A model generated the notes under the pieces. The model saw only the letters and a list, made by a program, of their open reading frames with translations, ran no database searches and was not told where the DNA came from. Source: Agromyces sp. H17E-10 (GTDB taxonomy: Bacteria > Actinomycetota > Actinomycetes > Actinomycetales > Microbacteriaceae). Taken from it: a DNA stretch of 64,000 bases. The stretch is taken from NCBI RefSeq assembly GCF_022919715.1, contig NZ_CP095042.1:3534001-3598000 (forward strand). The letters are read 5' to 3'. Each line of letters opens with the position of its first letter. Position 1 is the first letter of the stretch. This document shows positions 8,157-16,535 of the stretch, in pieces. The position numbers and the translations under genes are program-made.

Positions 8157-9224
8157 ATGGTACGTACGGTCAAGCTCGCGGTCATTCCCGGTGACGGGAT
8201 CGGCCCCGAGGTCGTCACCGAGGCGCTCAAGGTGCTCGAGGCTGCAACGGCCGGAGGCGACCTCGCGTTCGAGCAGACCCCCTTCTCACTCGGCGCCGCG
8301 CGCTACCTCGAGACGGGCGACGTGCTCACCGATGCCGACCTCGACGCCATCAAGTCGCACGACGCGATCCTGCTCGGCGCGGTCGGCGGCGTGCCCGGCG
8401 ACCCGCGCCTGACCGGCGCGAACATCGAGCGCGGCCTGCTGCTGAGGCTGCGCTTCGAGCTCGACCACTACGTGAACCTGCGCCCGAGCGTGCTCTACCC
8501 GGGCGTCGTCAGCCCCCTCGCGAACCCCGGCGACGTCGACTTCGTCGTCGTGCGCGAGGGCACCGAGGGGCCGTACGTCGGCAACGGCGGCGCGATCCGG
8601 GTCGGCACGCCCGCCGAGGTCGCCAACGAGGTCTCGGTCAACACCGCCTACGGGGTCGAGCGCGTCGTGCGCTTCGCATTCGCCGAGGCATCCCGCCGCC
8701 GCAACAAGCTCACCCTGGTGCACAAGACGAACGTGCTCGTCTTCGCCGGGTCCCTGTGGAAGCGCACGGTCGACGCCGTCGCCGCCGAGTTCCCGGGCGT
8801 CGCCGTGGATTACCTGCACGTCGACGCCGCGACGATCTTCCTGGTGACGGATCCTGCTAGATTCGATGTCATCGTCACGGACAACCTCTTCGGCGACATC
8901 CTCACCGATCTGGCCGGCGCAATCAGCGGCGGCATCGGACTCGCAGCCTCGGGCAACATCAACCCCGACGGCACGTTCCCGAGCATGTTCGAGCCGGTTC
9001 ACGGTTCGGCTCCTGACATCGCCGGGAAGGGCATCGCCGACCCCACCGCCGCGATCGGCTCGGTCGCGCTCCTGCTCCGCCACCTCGGCGAGACGGATGC
9101 CGCGACCCGCGTCGAACGGGCGATCGCCGACGACGTCGCCGAGCGCGACGGCGCCGCATCCACCAGTGAGATCGGCGACCGCATCGCCGCACGCATCGCG
9201 GCGACGGTGCCCGCGAATTCGTAG
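8157..9224 (+). CDS. leuB: 3-isopropylmalate dehydrogenase
   Basis: A 355-residue enzyme of the isocitrate/isopropylmalate dehydrogenase family. It oxidises and decarboxylates 3-isopropylmalate to 2-oxoisocaproate in leucine synthesis, with NAD+ and Mg2+/Mn2+. GDGIGPEV near the N-terminus and [12 protein letters not shown] (about residues 242-253) are family signatures. [17 protein letters not shown] includes the catalytic lysine region. ATG 8157 is preferred to the in-frame GTG at 8139, since AGAAGGAG lies 4 nt before the ATG and overlaps the alternative start codons. It is followed 39 nt later by ilvE, so two successive steps of leucine formation are adjacent and probably co-transcribed. 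leuC/leuD are not in the window. Confidence 0.93.
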   Translation: MVRTVKLAVIPGDGIGPEVVTEALKVLEAATAGGDLAFEQTPFSLGAARYLETGDVLTDADLDAIKSHDAILLGAVGGVPGDPRLTGANIERGLLLRLRFELDHYVNLRPSVLYPGVVSPLANPGDVDFVVVREGTEGPYVGNGGAIRVGTPAEVANEVSVNTAYGVERVVRFAFAEASRRRNKLTLVHKTNVLVFAGSLWKRTVDAVAAEFPGVAVDYLHVDAATIFLVTDPARFDVIVTDNLFGDILTDLAGAISGGIGLAASGNINPDGTFPSMFEPVHGSAPDIAGKGIADPTAAIGSVALLLRHLGETDAATRVERAIADDVAERDGAASTSEIGDRIAARIAATVPANS

Positions 9225-9263
9225 CAACCGCATCCTGTATCTGCATCTCTGAAAGAGGGCGCC

Positions 9264-10379
9264 ATGACCATCGACCTTCCGCTCCAGGCCCCGACCGCCG
9301 CCGGACTCATCTGGCAGACGATCCGCAACCCCGAGGCCAAGTCCGACGCCGAGCGCGAGGCCATCCTCGCTGCGCCGGGCTTCGGCCAGCACTTCACCGA
9401 CCACATGGTCGACGTCTGCTGGAGCGAGAAGGGCGGCTGGCACCGGCCGCGCGTCTCGCCGTACGGGCCCATCCAGCTCGACCCCGCGGCCGCCGTGCTG
9501 CACTACGCGCAGGAGATCTTCGAGGGCCTGAAGGCGTACCGTCACGCCGACGGTTCGATCCAGACCTTCCGCCCGCAGGCGAACGCCGCGCGCATGCAGC
9601 GCTCGGCCCGCCGGCTCGCGCTGCCCGAGCTGCCCGAGTCGATCTTCCTCGACTCGCTCCGGCAGATCGTCGCGGTCGACGGCTCCTGGGTGCCCTCGGC
9701 CGACGAGACGAGCCTGTACCTGCGCCCCTTCATGTTCGCCAAGGAGGCGTTCCTCGGCGTGCGTCCCGCGAAGAAGGTCGCCTACTACCTGATCGCGAGC
9801 CCGGCCGGAGCGTACTTCCCGGGCGGCGTGCAGCCGGTGAACATCTGGCTCTCGACGAACTACGCCCGCGCCGGCAAGGGCGGCACCGGTGCCGCGAAGA
9901 CCGGAGGCAACTACGCGTCGAGCCTGCTGCCGCAGGCCGAGGCGTACGAGAAGGGCTGCCAGCAGGTGCTCTTCCTCGACGACGAGCGCAACCTCGAGGA
10001 GCTCGGCGGCATGAACGTCGTGCTCGTCACCCGCGACGGTCGCCTGCTCACCCCCGAGTCCGACTCGATCCTCGAGGGCATCACGCGCGACTCGATCCTG
10101 CAGCTCGCGCGCGATCGCGGCATCGAGGTCGAGGAGCGCAAGATCTCGATCGACGAGTGGCGCCGGGGCGCCGAGTCGGGCGAGATCATCGGCGCGTTCG
10201 CGTGCGGCACCGCCGCGGTCGTCGTGCCCATCGGCAAGCTGCTCGCCGACGACTTCGAGATCGTGCACGAGGGTGACGCCGCGACGTCGCTGGCCATGTC
10301 GTTGCGCGACGAGCTCACCGGCATCCAGTACGGCCGGGTCGAAGACCGCCACGGCTGGATGGTGCGGCTCGACGCGTGA
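9264..10379 (+). CDS. ilvE: Branched-chain amino acid aminotransferase
   Basis: A 371-residue fold-type IV PLP enzyme that transfers the amino group between glutamate and the keto acids of leucine, isoleucine and valine. The likely PLP lysine lies in [13 protein letters not shown] (about residue 212). [11 protein letters not shown] and FACGTAAVV form other conserved parts of the active site. The length and the long N-terminus fit the actinobacterial type. GAAAGAGGG precedes the ATG. The end overlaps the GTG of a GNAT acetyltransferase by 4 nt, while leuB ends 39 nt upstream, so leuB-ilvE-GNAT looks like one operon. Confidence 0.93.
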   Translation: MTIDLPLQAPTAAGLIWQTIRNPEAKSDAEREAILAAPGFGQHFTDHMVDVCWSEKGGWHRPRVSPYGPIQLDPAAAVLHYAQEIFEGLKAYRHADGSIQTFRPQANAARMQRSARRLALPELPESIFLDSLRQIVAVDGSWVPSADETSLYLRPFMFAKEAFLGVRPAKKVAYYLIASPAGAYFPGGVQPVNIWLSTNYARAGKGGTGAAKTGGNYASSLLPQAEAYEKGCQQVLFLDDERNLEELGGMNVVLVTRDGRLLTPESDSILEGITRDSILQLARDRGIEVEERKISIDEWRRGAESGEIIGAFACGTAAVVVPIGKLLADDFEIVHEGDAATSLAMSLRDELTGIQYGRVEDRHGWMVRLDA

Positions 10380-10858
10380 CCACGGTTTCAGCTGGGACGC
10401 CGTCGGGTTCCGACGGCACGGCGGCGGCCGGATCGATCTCGATCCGGCCGTTCGCCGTCGACGACACCGAGGCTGTGGTCGCGCTCTGGCGTGCGGCCGG
10501 GCTCGTGAAGCCCTGGAACGACCCGTACCTCGACATCGAGCGCAAGCTCACGGTGCAGCCCGAACTCTTCCTCGTGGCGGTGGGCGGCGACGGGGCGCTC
10601 GTCGGCACGGCGATGGTCGGCTACGAAGGGCATCGCGGCTGGGTGAACTACCTCGCGGTCGCCGACCCTGCCCGCGGCACGGGTCTCGGGCGTGCACTCA
10701 TGGCCGAGGCTGAACGACTACTCGTCGAGCGCGGCTGCCCGAAGCTCAACCTGCAGGTGCGCAGCTCGAACACCGACGTGATCGCCTTCTACGAGCGGCT
10801 CGGCTACGCCGTCGACGACGCGGTGAGCCTCGGTAAGCGGCTGATCCCCGACGCCTGA
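10376..10858 (+). CDS. GNAT acetyltransferase, YpeA-like
   Basis: A 160-residue N-acetyltransferase. [18 protein letters not shown] is the acetyl-CoA pyrophosphate-binding motif (R/Q-x-x-G-x-G/A). [20 protein letters not shown] is the conserved motif B region of the YpeA group, to which the phrase [17 protein letters not shown] also points. The acceptor of this group is unknown. The GTG start overlaps the ilvE stop by 4 nt. The first 20 residues are Gly/Thr/Ser-rich and may not belong to the fold, but no later start is better placed. Coupling to ilvE suggests co-expression only; it does not prove a role in amino acid synthesis. Confidence 0.85.
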   Translation: MTTVSAGTPSGSDGTAAAGSISIRPFAVDDTEAVVALWRAAGLVKPWNDPYLDIERKLTVQPELFLVAVGGDGALVGTAMVGYEGHRGWVNYLAVADPARGTGLGRALMAEAERLLVERGCPKLNLQVRSSNTDVIAFYERLGYAVDDAVSLGKRLIPDA

Positions 10859-11010
10859 GCGGGTCGAGGGGGAGTGCAGCGACCGTCTCGAACCCTGCTG
10901 GCCCGTCCTCCACAGGCCGGTTCTCCGCTGATTCATCCACAGGTTTCTGGCTGATCAAAGCCGCTTTTCGCTGACCTTCGAATGTCAGTGGGTACCGGCA
11001 TGATCGAAGT

Positions 11011-12591
11011 ATGACGAACCCGATCGACGCACTCGACGAAGGCCTTGCCGGCCTGCGCGCCGAGTGGGTCGGGGCGGCGCCTGCGCTCGGTAGCGAACCC
11101 GACGACGACGGGGTCGCCGCGATGAGTGATCCGGGCCTCGTGCGGGTCCTCGATGCAGCGGGTGCATTGCGCCGACGGCTCGATGCGACGCTCGCGGCGC
11201 TGTCGGCCGAGATCGAACGGCGCAGCGATACCGCGTTCGGCGCCGAGGGGCTTGCGAAGCAGCACGGTCAGCGCAATGCGACCCAGCTCGTCGCGAACCT
11301 CATCGGGGCGCCCGCTCGTCACGCCGCGGCGCTCGTGAGGGTCGGCGCAGCGGTCAGGCCGCGCGAGTCGTTGCTCGGCGATCGGTGCGAAGCTCGTCGC
11401 CCGGCAGTCGCAGCCGCTCTGCGTGCCGGCGAGATCGGGGTCGAAGCGGCCGACGCGATCTGCACGATGCTCGACCGGGTGGCGCCGCGAACGAGCGCCG
11501 CTCGTGCCGACGCCTACGAGGCCGAGCTTGCCGGGTTCGCGGCGACCGTGCCGTACTCGCTGCTGCAGCGGGCCGTGACGCATGCCGAGGCGAGGCTCGA
11601 TCCTGATGGTGTCGAGCCCCGCGACGAGGCGCTTCGCGAGCAGCGCTCGTTCACCATGGTCGAAGAAGCCTCAGGCATGGTGCGTGTGCACGGTCGACTC
11701 GATGCGCCGACCGCCGCGCCGATCAAGGCCGCGATCGAGCAGCTCGTGAGCGACGTGCTGCGACGACGTCGCGAATCGCCTCACGACGACGCCACCGATG
11801 CCGGCAGCCCCGAGTGCGCGGGCCCAGTCGTCGACGATCTGCGATCGATCGTCCAACTGCAGGCCGATGCGCTGGCTGATCTCGCGCGACACGCACTCGG
11901 CTGCGGCGAGATGCCGACCGTCTCGAAGACGACGATCGTCGTGCGGCTGCAGGCCGAGGCGCTCGAGAACGCGAGGTTCGCAGGGGCCGCCGAGTACTGG
12001 AGCGGTCGGTGTGGCGGCGCAGCCGGTTCGCTCGCCCTTCGCCGTCGGGCGACGACGGGTTCACATGATGCATCGACGAACGATTCCGCGACGATCGACG
12101 TGGACGGCCCGTTCGACTTGGTGGATCCGACCGGCGCCGACGGTGCGTTCGACACGCTCGGCACGGTCGACGGATTCGACCGCGTGATGTCGGCCGCGAC
12201 GTTGCGGCGTCTCGCCGCCGACGCAGAGATCATCCCCGTCGTGCTCGGCGGCAAGAGCGAACCGCTCGACGTCGGCCGGACGAAACGACTCTTCACCCGT
12301 GCACAACGCATCGCGCTCGCCGAACGTGACGGCGGCTGTGCGAGCTGCGGTCGCAACATCGCCTACGTCGACGCGCATCACATCTCCTGGTGGAAGCGGC
12401 ATGCCGGGCGCACCTCCATCGACAACGGAGTCCTCCTCTGTACGCACTGTCACCACCAGATCCACCTCGGTGGCTGGCGCATCATCGCGAGCCGACACGA
12501 GATCCGGTTCATCCCACCACCGCACATCGACCCAGAACAACGGCCGCGCCTCGGCGGGCGGGCGCGGTTCGAGTTGCGACACGTCGCGTGA
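11011..12591 (+). CDS. DUF222 / HNH endonuclease domain protein (13E12-repeat type)
   Basis: A 526-residue protein with an N-terminal DUF222 region (roughly residues 20-340) and a C-terminal HNH nuclease (about 440-490). The HNH part has CASCGRN, then DAHHI, a conserved Asn in IDNGVLL, and CTHCHHQIH. The cysteine pairs should bind a structural zinc and the histidines a catalytic metal. Proteins of this kind are multicopy in Mycobacterium (13E12 family) and Microbacteriaceae. They are suspected homing-type or self-propagating elements, but their role is not settled. The gene stands alone; its ATG follows CATGAT by 6 nt, so it could be leaderless. The middle (residues about 345-400) is Ser/Thr/Asp-rich and variable in this family. 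The gap 10859-11010 shows nothing else clear. Confidence 0.88.
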   Translation: MTNPIDALDEGLAGLRAEWVGAAPALGSEPDDDGVAAMSDPGLVRVLDAAGALRRRLDATLAALSAEIERRSDTAFGAEGLAKQHGQRNATQLVANLIGAPARHAAALVRVGAAVRPRESLLGDRCEARRPAVAAALRAGEIGVEAADAICTMLDRVAPRTSAARADAYEAELAGFAATVPYSLLQRAVTHAEARLDPDGVEPRDEALREQRSFTMVEEASGMVRVHGRLDAPTAAPIKAAIEQLVSDVLRRRRESPHDDATDAGSPECAGPVVDDLRSIVQLQADALADLARHALGCGEMPTVSKTTIVVRLQAEALENARFAGAAEYWSGRCGGAAGSLALRRRATTGSHDASTNDSATIDVDGPFDLVDPTGADGAFDTLGTVDGFDRVMSAATLRRLAADAEIIPVVLGGKSEPLDVGRTKRLFTRAQRIALAERDGGCASCGRNIAYVDAHHISWWKRHAGRTSIDNGVLLCTHCHHQIHLGGWRIIASRHEIRFIPPPHIDPEQRPRLGGRARFELRHVA

Positions 12592-12663
12592 GGAGTCGGG
12601 TTCGCGATTCACAGCCGAGCCCGTCGATCAGCCGAGCCCGCCGATCAGCCGAGCGGTCGAGCC

Positions 12664-12785
12664 GCCGAGCGGACGCACGGTCGAGCGGTGTCCGTGCAGG
12701 CGGGCGGCCGAGTGGTCGGGGAGCCGAGCGGGCCGAGCCGTCGATCAGCCGAGCGGACGCGCGCTCGAGCGGCGTCCGTGCGGGC
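12664..12785. repeat. Duplicated 38-nt GC-rich element in the HNH / FAH gap
   Basis: The segments 12664-12701 and 12748-12785 are direct repeats differing at 4 of 38 positions. The whole gap 12592-12829 is built from GCCGAGC and GATCAGCC words. It contains no open frame with coding character. Confidence 0.7.
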
Positions 12786-12817
12786 CGGGAGGCCCGGGCG
12801 CGACCCGGCCGCGCCGA

Positions 12818-12823
12818 TAGGCT
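12818..12823 (+). promoter_or_regulatory. -10 box of a leaderless promoter
   Basis: TAGGCT ends 6 nt before the ATG at 12830. It lies just after the duplicated GC-rich element. Confidence 0.5.
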
Positions 12824-12829
12824 GGAGTC

Positions 12830-13603
12830 ATGAAGATCGCGCGGTTCAGCCATGGTGAGACCATCTCGTTCGGCGTCGTCGACGAGGAGGAGCACGAGCT
12901 CGTCGTCCTCAAGGCCGACCCGATGTTCGCCGGCTACGAGCCGACCGGCGAGCGGGTTCCGCTCGCCGAGGCGAAGCTGCTCGCGCCCGTGATCCCACGG
13001 TCGAAGGTGGTCGCGGTCGGCAAGAACTACCACGACCACGCCGCCGAGATGGGCGGTGAGGCGCCGGCCGAGCCGCTGCTGTTCCTGAAGCCGAACACCT
13101 CGGTGATCGGTCCCGACGACACGATCGTGCTGCCCAAGCAGAGCGAGCAGGTCGAACACGAGGGCGAGCTCGCCGTCGTCATCGGCCGCATCGCGAAGAA
13201 CGTGAGCGAGGCCGACGCCGACCAGGTGATCTTCGGCTACACGATCGCGAACGACGTCACCGCCCGCGACCTGCAGCGCCGCGACGGCCAGTGGACCCGC
13301 GCGAAGGGGTTCGACTCGTTCTGCCCGCTCGGCCCCGTCATCGACACCGACCTCGACTTCGAGTCGGGCACGATCGAGACGAGCGTCAACGGCGAACGGC
13401 GGCAGGAGGGCCGGCTCGCCGATCTCGTGCACTCGGTGCCCGCGATCATCGCCTACGCGTCGAGCGTGTTCACGCTGCTGCCGGGCGACGTGATCCTGAC
13501 CGGAACGCCCGCGGGCGTCGGGCCGATCGTGGACGGCGACACCGTCGAGGTGACGATCTCGGGGCTCGGCACCCTCTCGAACCCGGTGCGCGCCGCGCAG
13601 TAG
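12830..13603 (+). CDS. Fumarylacetoacetate hydrolase (FAH) family protein
   Basis: A 257-residue soluble enzyme. VAVGKNYHDHAAEMG and EHEGELAVVIG carry the conserved glutamates that bind Mg2+ in FAH-family hydrolases and decarboxylases. GYTIANDVTARDLQRRDGQW and LTGTPAGVGPI are the other two conserved blocks. Members split C-C bonds in acylpyruvates, fumarylacetoacetate or related 2-oxo acids. Small FAH proteins like this are often acylpyruvase/oxaloacetate-decarboxylase-like, and the substrate cannot be told from sequence. The gene is leaderless, starting 6 nt after TAGGCT. A truncated haemoglobin follows 11 nt later, possibly in the same transcript. Confidence 0.88.
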   Translation: MKIARFSHGETISFGVVDEEEHELVVLKADPMFAGYEPTGERVPLAEAKLLAPVIPRSKVVAVGKNYHDHAAEMGGEAPAEPLLFLKPNTSVIGPDDTIVLPKQSEQVEHEGELAVVIGRIAKNVSEADADQVIFGYTIANDVTARDLQRRDGQWTRAKGFDSFCPLGPVIDTDLDFESGTIETSVNGERRQEGRLADLVHSVPAIIAYASSVFTLLPGDVILTGTPAGVGPIVDGDTVEVTISGLGTLSNPVRAAQ

Positions 13604-13614
13604 GCGAGCACGGC

Positions 13615-14268
13615 ATGGGCGAGCAGGTCGCGGGGCGCGGAGCGGACGCCGCCGGAACCGCCGGCGAGCCGGGCGTGGGTGAGCCCGACACGAGTGAGTC
13701 GCGAGCGAGCGGCCCACTGATGAGTGCGCCGCGAGCGCCCGATCCGCTGACGATCGACGCCGCACCCGGCGACGGACACCACGACCTGCGCGATCGCGCC
13801 GATCTCGCCGCGCTCATCGAGGCGTTCTACACCCGCGCCTTCGCCGACCCGTTCATCGGGCCGATCTTCACCGACGTCGCGAAGATGGACCTCGCCCATC
13901 ATCTGCCGATCATGTGCGACTTCTGGGAGTCGGTGCTCTTCGACGCCGGCACCTACCGGCGCAACGCGCTCGCCATGCATGCCGCGATCGACGCCAGGCA
14001 CCCGCTCACGGAGGCCCACTTCGACCGTTGGCTCGTGCTCTGGCGTCAGACGGTCGACGACGGGTACGCCGGTGAGGCCGCCGAACGTGCGAAGGTGCAG
14101 GCCGAGCGCATCGCCGCGTCGATCCGTCGCCGTCTCGCGGGCGGAACGGGGTCGGCGTTCGAGACGATCTCGACACGCGAACGCCTCGAGGCGACGGGCC
14201 TGATCGATGCGGCCAACGCTCCAAGCAGCGCCGAGGACTCCGGTGAGACCGGCGCGCGGCTCGGCTGA
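13615..14268 (+). CDS. Group III truncated haemoglobin
   Basis: The globin fold covers about the last 165 residues. IEAFYTRAFADPFIGPIFTD is the helix B/CD region, with phenylalanines typical of group III. HHLPIMCDFWESVLFDAGTYRRN covers helix E with the distal pocket. HAAIDARHPLTEAHFDRWL places the proximal heme-ligand histidine, and RW is the usual follow-on. Group III globins are linked to microaerobic or NO-related chemistry, with little firm data. The start is uncertain. ATG 13615 gives 217 residues with a 35-residue Gly/Glu-rich lead; ATG 13720 gives 182 residues and begins nearer the globin. Neither has a strong ribosome-binding site. The last residues (GETGARLG) are encoded by a 22-nt tandem repeat that also contains the stop. 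Confidence 0.82.
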   Translation: MGEQVAGRGADAAGTAGEPGVGEPDTSESRASGPLMSAPRAPDPLTIDAAPGDGHHDLRDRADLAALIEAFYTRAFADPFIGPIFTDVAKMDLAHHLPIMCDFWESVLFDAGTYRRNALAMHAAIDARHPLTEAHFDRWLVLWRQTVDDGYAGEAAERAKVQAERIAASIRRRLAGGTGSAFETISTRERLEATGLIDAANAPSSAEDSGETGARLG

Positions 14269-14287
14269 GACCGGCGCGCGGCTCGGC
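14244..14287. repeat. Perfect 22-nt tandem duplication at the end of the globin gene
   Basis: 14244-14265 and 14266-14287 are identical, with a degenerate third start after them. The globin stop codon (14266-14268) is the first triplet of the second copy. Confidence 0.8.
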
Positions 14288-14361
14288 TGAGCACGGCGCG
14301 CCAGACGAGACCAGGCAGCGGGCTGCGCCGAGCATGAGCCTCCGGCGCGACCGCCCGCGAC

Positions 14362-15456
14362 TCAGCTGAGCACGAGCGGTCGGCGCGAGCCGTTGACGGC
14401 GTCAGCGGCGCGCGCGACATCCTCGTCGTCGTTCCAGAGGTGGAATGCGACGCGCGCACGCCCCGCGCGCCCCGAGGCGACCAGTCCGGCCACGGTGAGG
14501 GCTGCGAGGTCGCACCCGGTCTCGTCGGGCCAGGTGACGATCGCCGAATCAGAGGCTTCGAGCCCCAGCCGTTCGCGGAACGCGTTCGCCAGCCCGAGGT
14601 CGTGGCGTCGCACCGACTCCAGGTCGAGCGACGCCGCGAATCCGAGCGCCGCCTCGGCACCGACCCAGGCGTGCCACGCGGGGGAGACCTCGAACCGGCG
14701 CGCGCCGTCGGCGAGGTGCAGCTCGGGTCCGTAGCACGACGCCCACGGGTCGGTGCCCGAGTACCAGCCGGCCGTGTGCGGGGTGAACTCGGTGATCGCA
14801 CGGTCGGAGAACGACGCGAACGCGGCACCGCGCGGGGCGCCGAGCCACTTGTACGCGTGGCAGACGACGAGGTCGGCCTCGACGGCGTCGGCCGGCATCC
14901 AGCCGGTCGCCTGCGTCGTGTCGACGAGTGTCAGCGCGCCGGCGGTTCGCGCGGCCGCGGTGATCGTGGCGAGATCGGCGACCTCACCCGTCGCCGACTG
15001 CACGAGCGAGTATGAGACGAGCCACGTCGACGGCGTGATCGCGTCGGCGAGGGCGTCGAGCGGCACATGCCGGACGCGCAGGTCGCCGCGCGCGAGGAAC
15101 GGCGCGACGACCGACGAGAAGTCGCCGTCGATGCAGAGGATCTCCGCGCCGGCCGGGGCCGAAGCGGCGGCGAGCCCCGCGAACACCGAGACCTGCGAGC
15201 CGGTGGCGATGCGCTCGGCCTCGGTGCCGAGGAGCGCCGCTGCGTGAACACGCGCCCGCTCGAGCGTCGCCGAGTAGTCGGCCGCGCTCGCGGAGCCGGT
15301 CGACCAGCGCTCGAGGTCGCGCCGCACGGCGTCGCGGGTGACGTCGGCGGGCAGGCCGAGGGTGCAGGCGGCGAGGTAGCCGCGGCCGGCCGCGAAGCGG
15401 TCGCCGAGGTCGAGACGGTCTGCGTGTTCGAGCATGCGTCCAGCCTCGGCGACCAT
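14362..15456 (-). CDS. PLP-dependent class V aminotransferase (cysteine desulfurase / kynureninase-like fold)
   Basis: A 364-residue fold-type I enzyme. DLVVCHAYKWLGAPRGAAF contains the Schiff-base lysine (K in YKW). TLVDTTQATGW is the PLP nitrogen- and phosphate-contact region, and TAGWYSGTDPW lies near the substrate. The order of motifs is that of class V enzymes related to isopenicillin-N epimerase, kynureninase and cysteine desulfurases. No desulfurase-type catalytic cysteine loop is evident, so the substrate is open. The start at 15456 is not well supported by a ribosome-binding site. A second ATG at 15435 has GAGG upstream and gives a protein 7 residues shorter. The gene diverges from a LysR regulator whose operator-like site lies between them, so it is the probable target. 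Confidence 0.8.
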   Translation of the reverse strand: MVAEAGRMLEHADRLDLGDRFAAGRGYLAACTLGLPADVTRDAVRRDLERWSTGSASAADYSATLERARVHAAALLGTEAERIATGSQVSVFAGLAAASAPAGAEILCIDGDFSSVVAPFLARGDLRVRHVPLDALADAITPSTWLVSYSLVQSATGEVADLATITAAARTAGALTLVDTTQATGWMPADAVEADLVVCHAYKWLGAPRGAAFASFSDRAITEFTPHTAGWYSGTDPWASCYGPELHLADGARRFEVSPAWHAWVGAEAALGFAASLDLESVRRHDLGLANAFRERLGLEASDSAIVTWPDETGCDLAALTVAGLVASGRAGRARVAFHLWNDDEDVARAADAVNGSRRPLVLS

Positions 15457-15492
15457 AAATCATTCGACAAGACCCAGTGTGCGATGACACAG

Positions 15493-15510
15493 ATAACCGC
15501 GGATTATGAT
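15493..15510. promoter_or_regulatory. LysR-type box overlapping the lysR -10
   Basis: ATAA-N7-TTAT at 15493-15507 is a T-N11-A LysR-type dyad. Its right half overlaps the -10 box TATGAT (15505-15510), which ends 6 nt before the lysR ATG at 15517. This fits autorepression plus control of the divergent gene. Confidence 0.5.
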
Positions 15511-15516
15511 TGCGCT

Positions 15517-16482
15517 ATGTCGGATGCCTCGATCGAAGCCCTCGCGGCCGCACTCGACCTGCAGACCGTACGGGTGGTGCGCCGCATCGCCGAGCACGGC
15601 TCGCTCACCGCTGCCGCCGAGTCGCTCGGCTACAGCCAGCCGGCGGTGAGCCAGCAGTTGCGCCGGTTCGAGGAACGGACCGGTATCGCCCTCGTGGAGC
15701 GCGTCGGCCGCGGGGTGCGCCTCACGCAGTCGGGCCGGGTGCTCGCGCGGCACGCCAACGCCGTCGCGACCGTGCTCGAGGCCGCGGCCGGAGAGCTCGC
15801 CGAGCTCCGGGGTCTGCGAGCCGGGCGGGTGCGCCTCGTGGCCTTCCCCTCGGCGTCGGCCACGCTCGTGCCGAAACTCATCGCCGCGCTCGCGGCGGAG
15901 CATCCCGGAATCACCGTCACCTACGTCGAGGCCGAGCCGCCCGAGGCGGTCGCGGCGGTGCGCGCCGACCGCGCCGACGTGGCGATCACGTTCAGCTACC
16001 CGGGCGACCGCGACGACCCGCACCGCGCGAGCGCGCGCGGACTCGACGTGCGCTCGTACGGCGACGAGCCGATGCGGCTCGTGCTGCCCGCGGGGCATAC
16101 AGCCGCGGCATCCGAGACCATCGACCTCGCCCAGCTGGGGGAGGAGTCGTGGATCGCCGGGTGCCCGCGCTGCCGCGGTCACCTGCTCGAGCTCGCGGAT
16201 GCTGCGGGGTTCACACCGCGCATCGCCTTCGAGACCGACAACTTCGTCGCCGTCGAGGGCATGGTCGCGCAGGGGCTCGGCGTCGCGCTGCTGCCGGCGC
16301 TCGCGCTCGCCGCCTCGCCGCGGCATCCGGGCGTCGTCACGCGGCCGACCGCGCGCGCCGACGTACGGTCGCTGCACCTCGTCACCGCCAAGGGCGCTGA
16401 CCGGGTGCCGGCGGTCGCCGCCGCGCTCGCTGCGCTGGCATCGCTCGCTGCATTGGCCGCGCCGGACGGTCACGACGACTGA
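15517..16482 (+). CDS. LysR family transcriptional regulator
   Basis: A 321-residue regulator. The N-terminal winged helix reads [32 protein letters not shown] (in two overlapping family motifs, about residues 16-47). The effector domain of two periplasmic-binding-like lobes follows, beginning near [14 protein letters not shown]. The motif CPRCRGH in the effector domain (about residues 218-224) has two closely spaced cysteines, which is unusual for LysR proteins and could bind metal or sense redox state. The start at 15517 is chosen because TATGAT ends 6 nt before it; an ATG at 15484 in the same frame lies upstream of that -10 box. It probably controls the divergent class V aminotransferase. 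Confidence 0.87.
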   Translation: MSDASIEALAAALDLQTVRVVRRIAEHGSLTAAAESLGYSQPAVSQQLRRFEERTGIALVERVGRGVRLTQSGRVLARHANAVATVLEAAAGELAELRGLRAGRVRLVAFPSASATLVPKLIAALAAEHPGITVTYVEAEPPEAVAAVRADRADVAITFSYPGDRDDPHRASARGLDVRSYGDEPMRLVLPAGHTAAASETIDLAQLGEESWIAGCPRCRGHLLELADAAGFTPRIAFETDNFVAVEGMVAQGLGVALLPALALAASPRHPGVVTRPTARADVRSLHLVTAKGADRVPAVAAALAALASLAALAAPDGHDD

Positions 16483-16522
16483 GCCCGCCACGACGGCACC
16501 GCGGGTGCCGCCCGCGCCTCGA

Positions 16523-16528
16523 TACCAT
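16523..16528 (+). promoter_or_regulatory. -10 box of a leaderless gltX promoter
   Basis: TACCAT ends 7 nt before the gltX ATG at 16536. No Shine-Dalgarno sequence is present. Confidence 0.45.
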
Positions 16529-16535
16529 TGAGCCG

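Noticed and set aside
12592..12829. Small gene in the HNH / FAH gap
   Set aside because: Frames here exist only because of GC-rich repeats; no start signal, no conserved composition.
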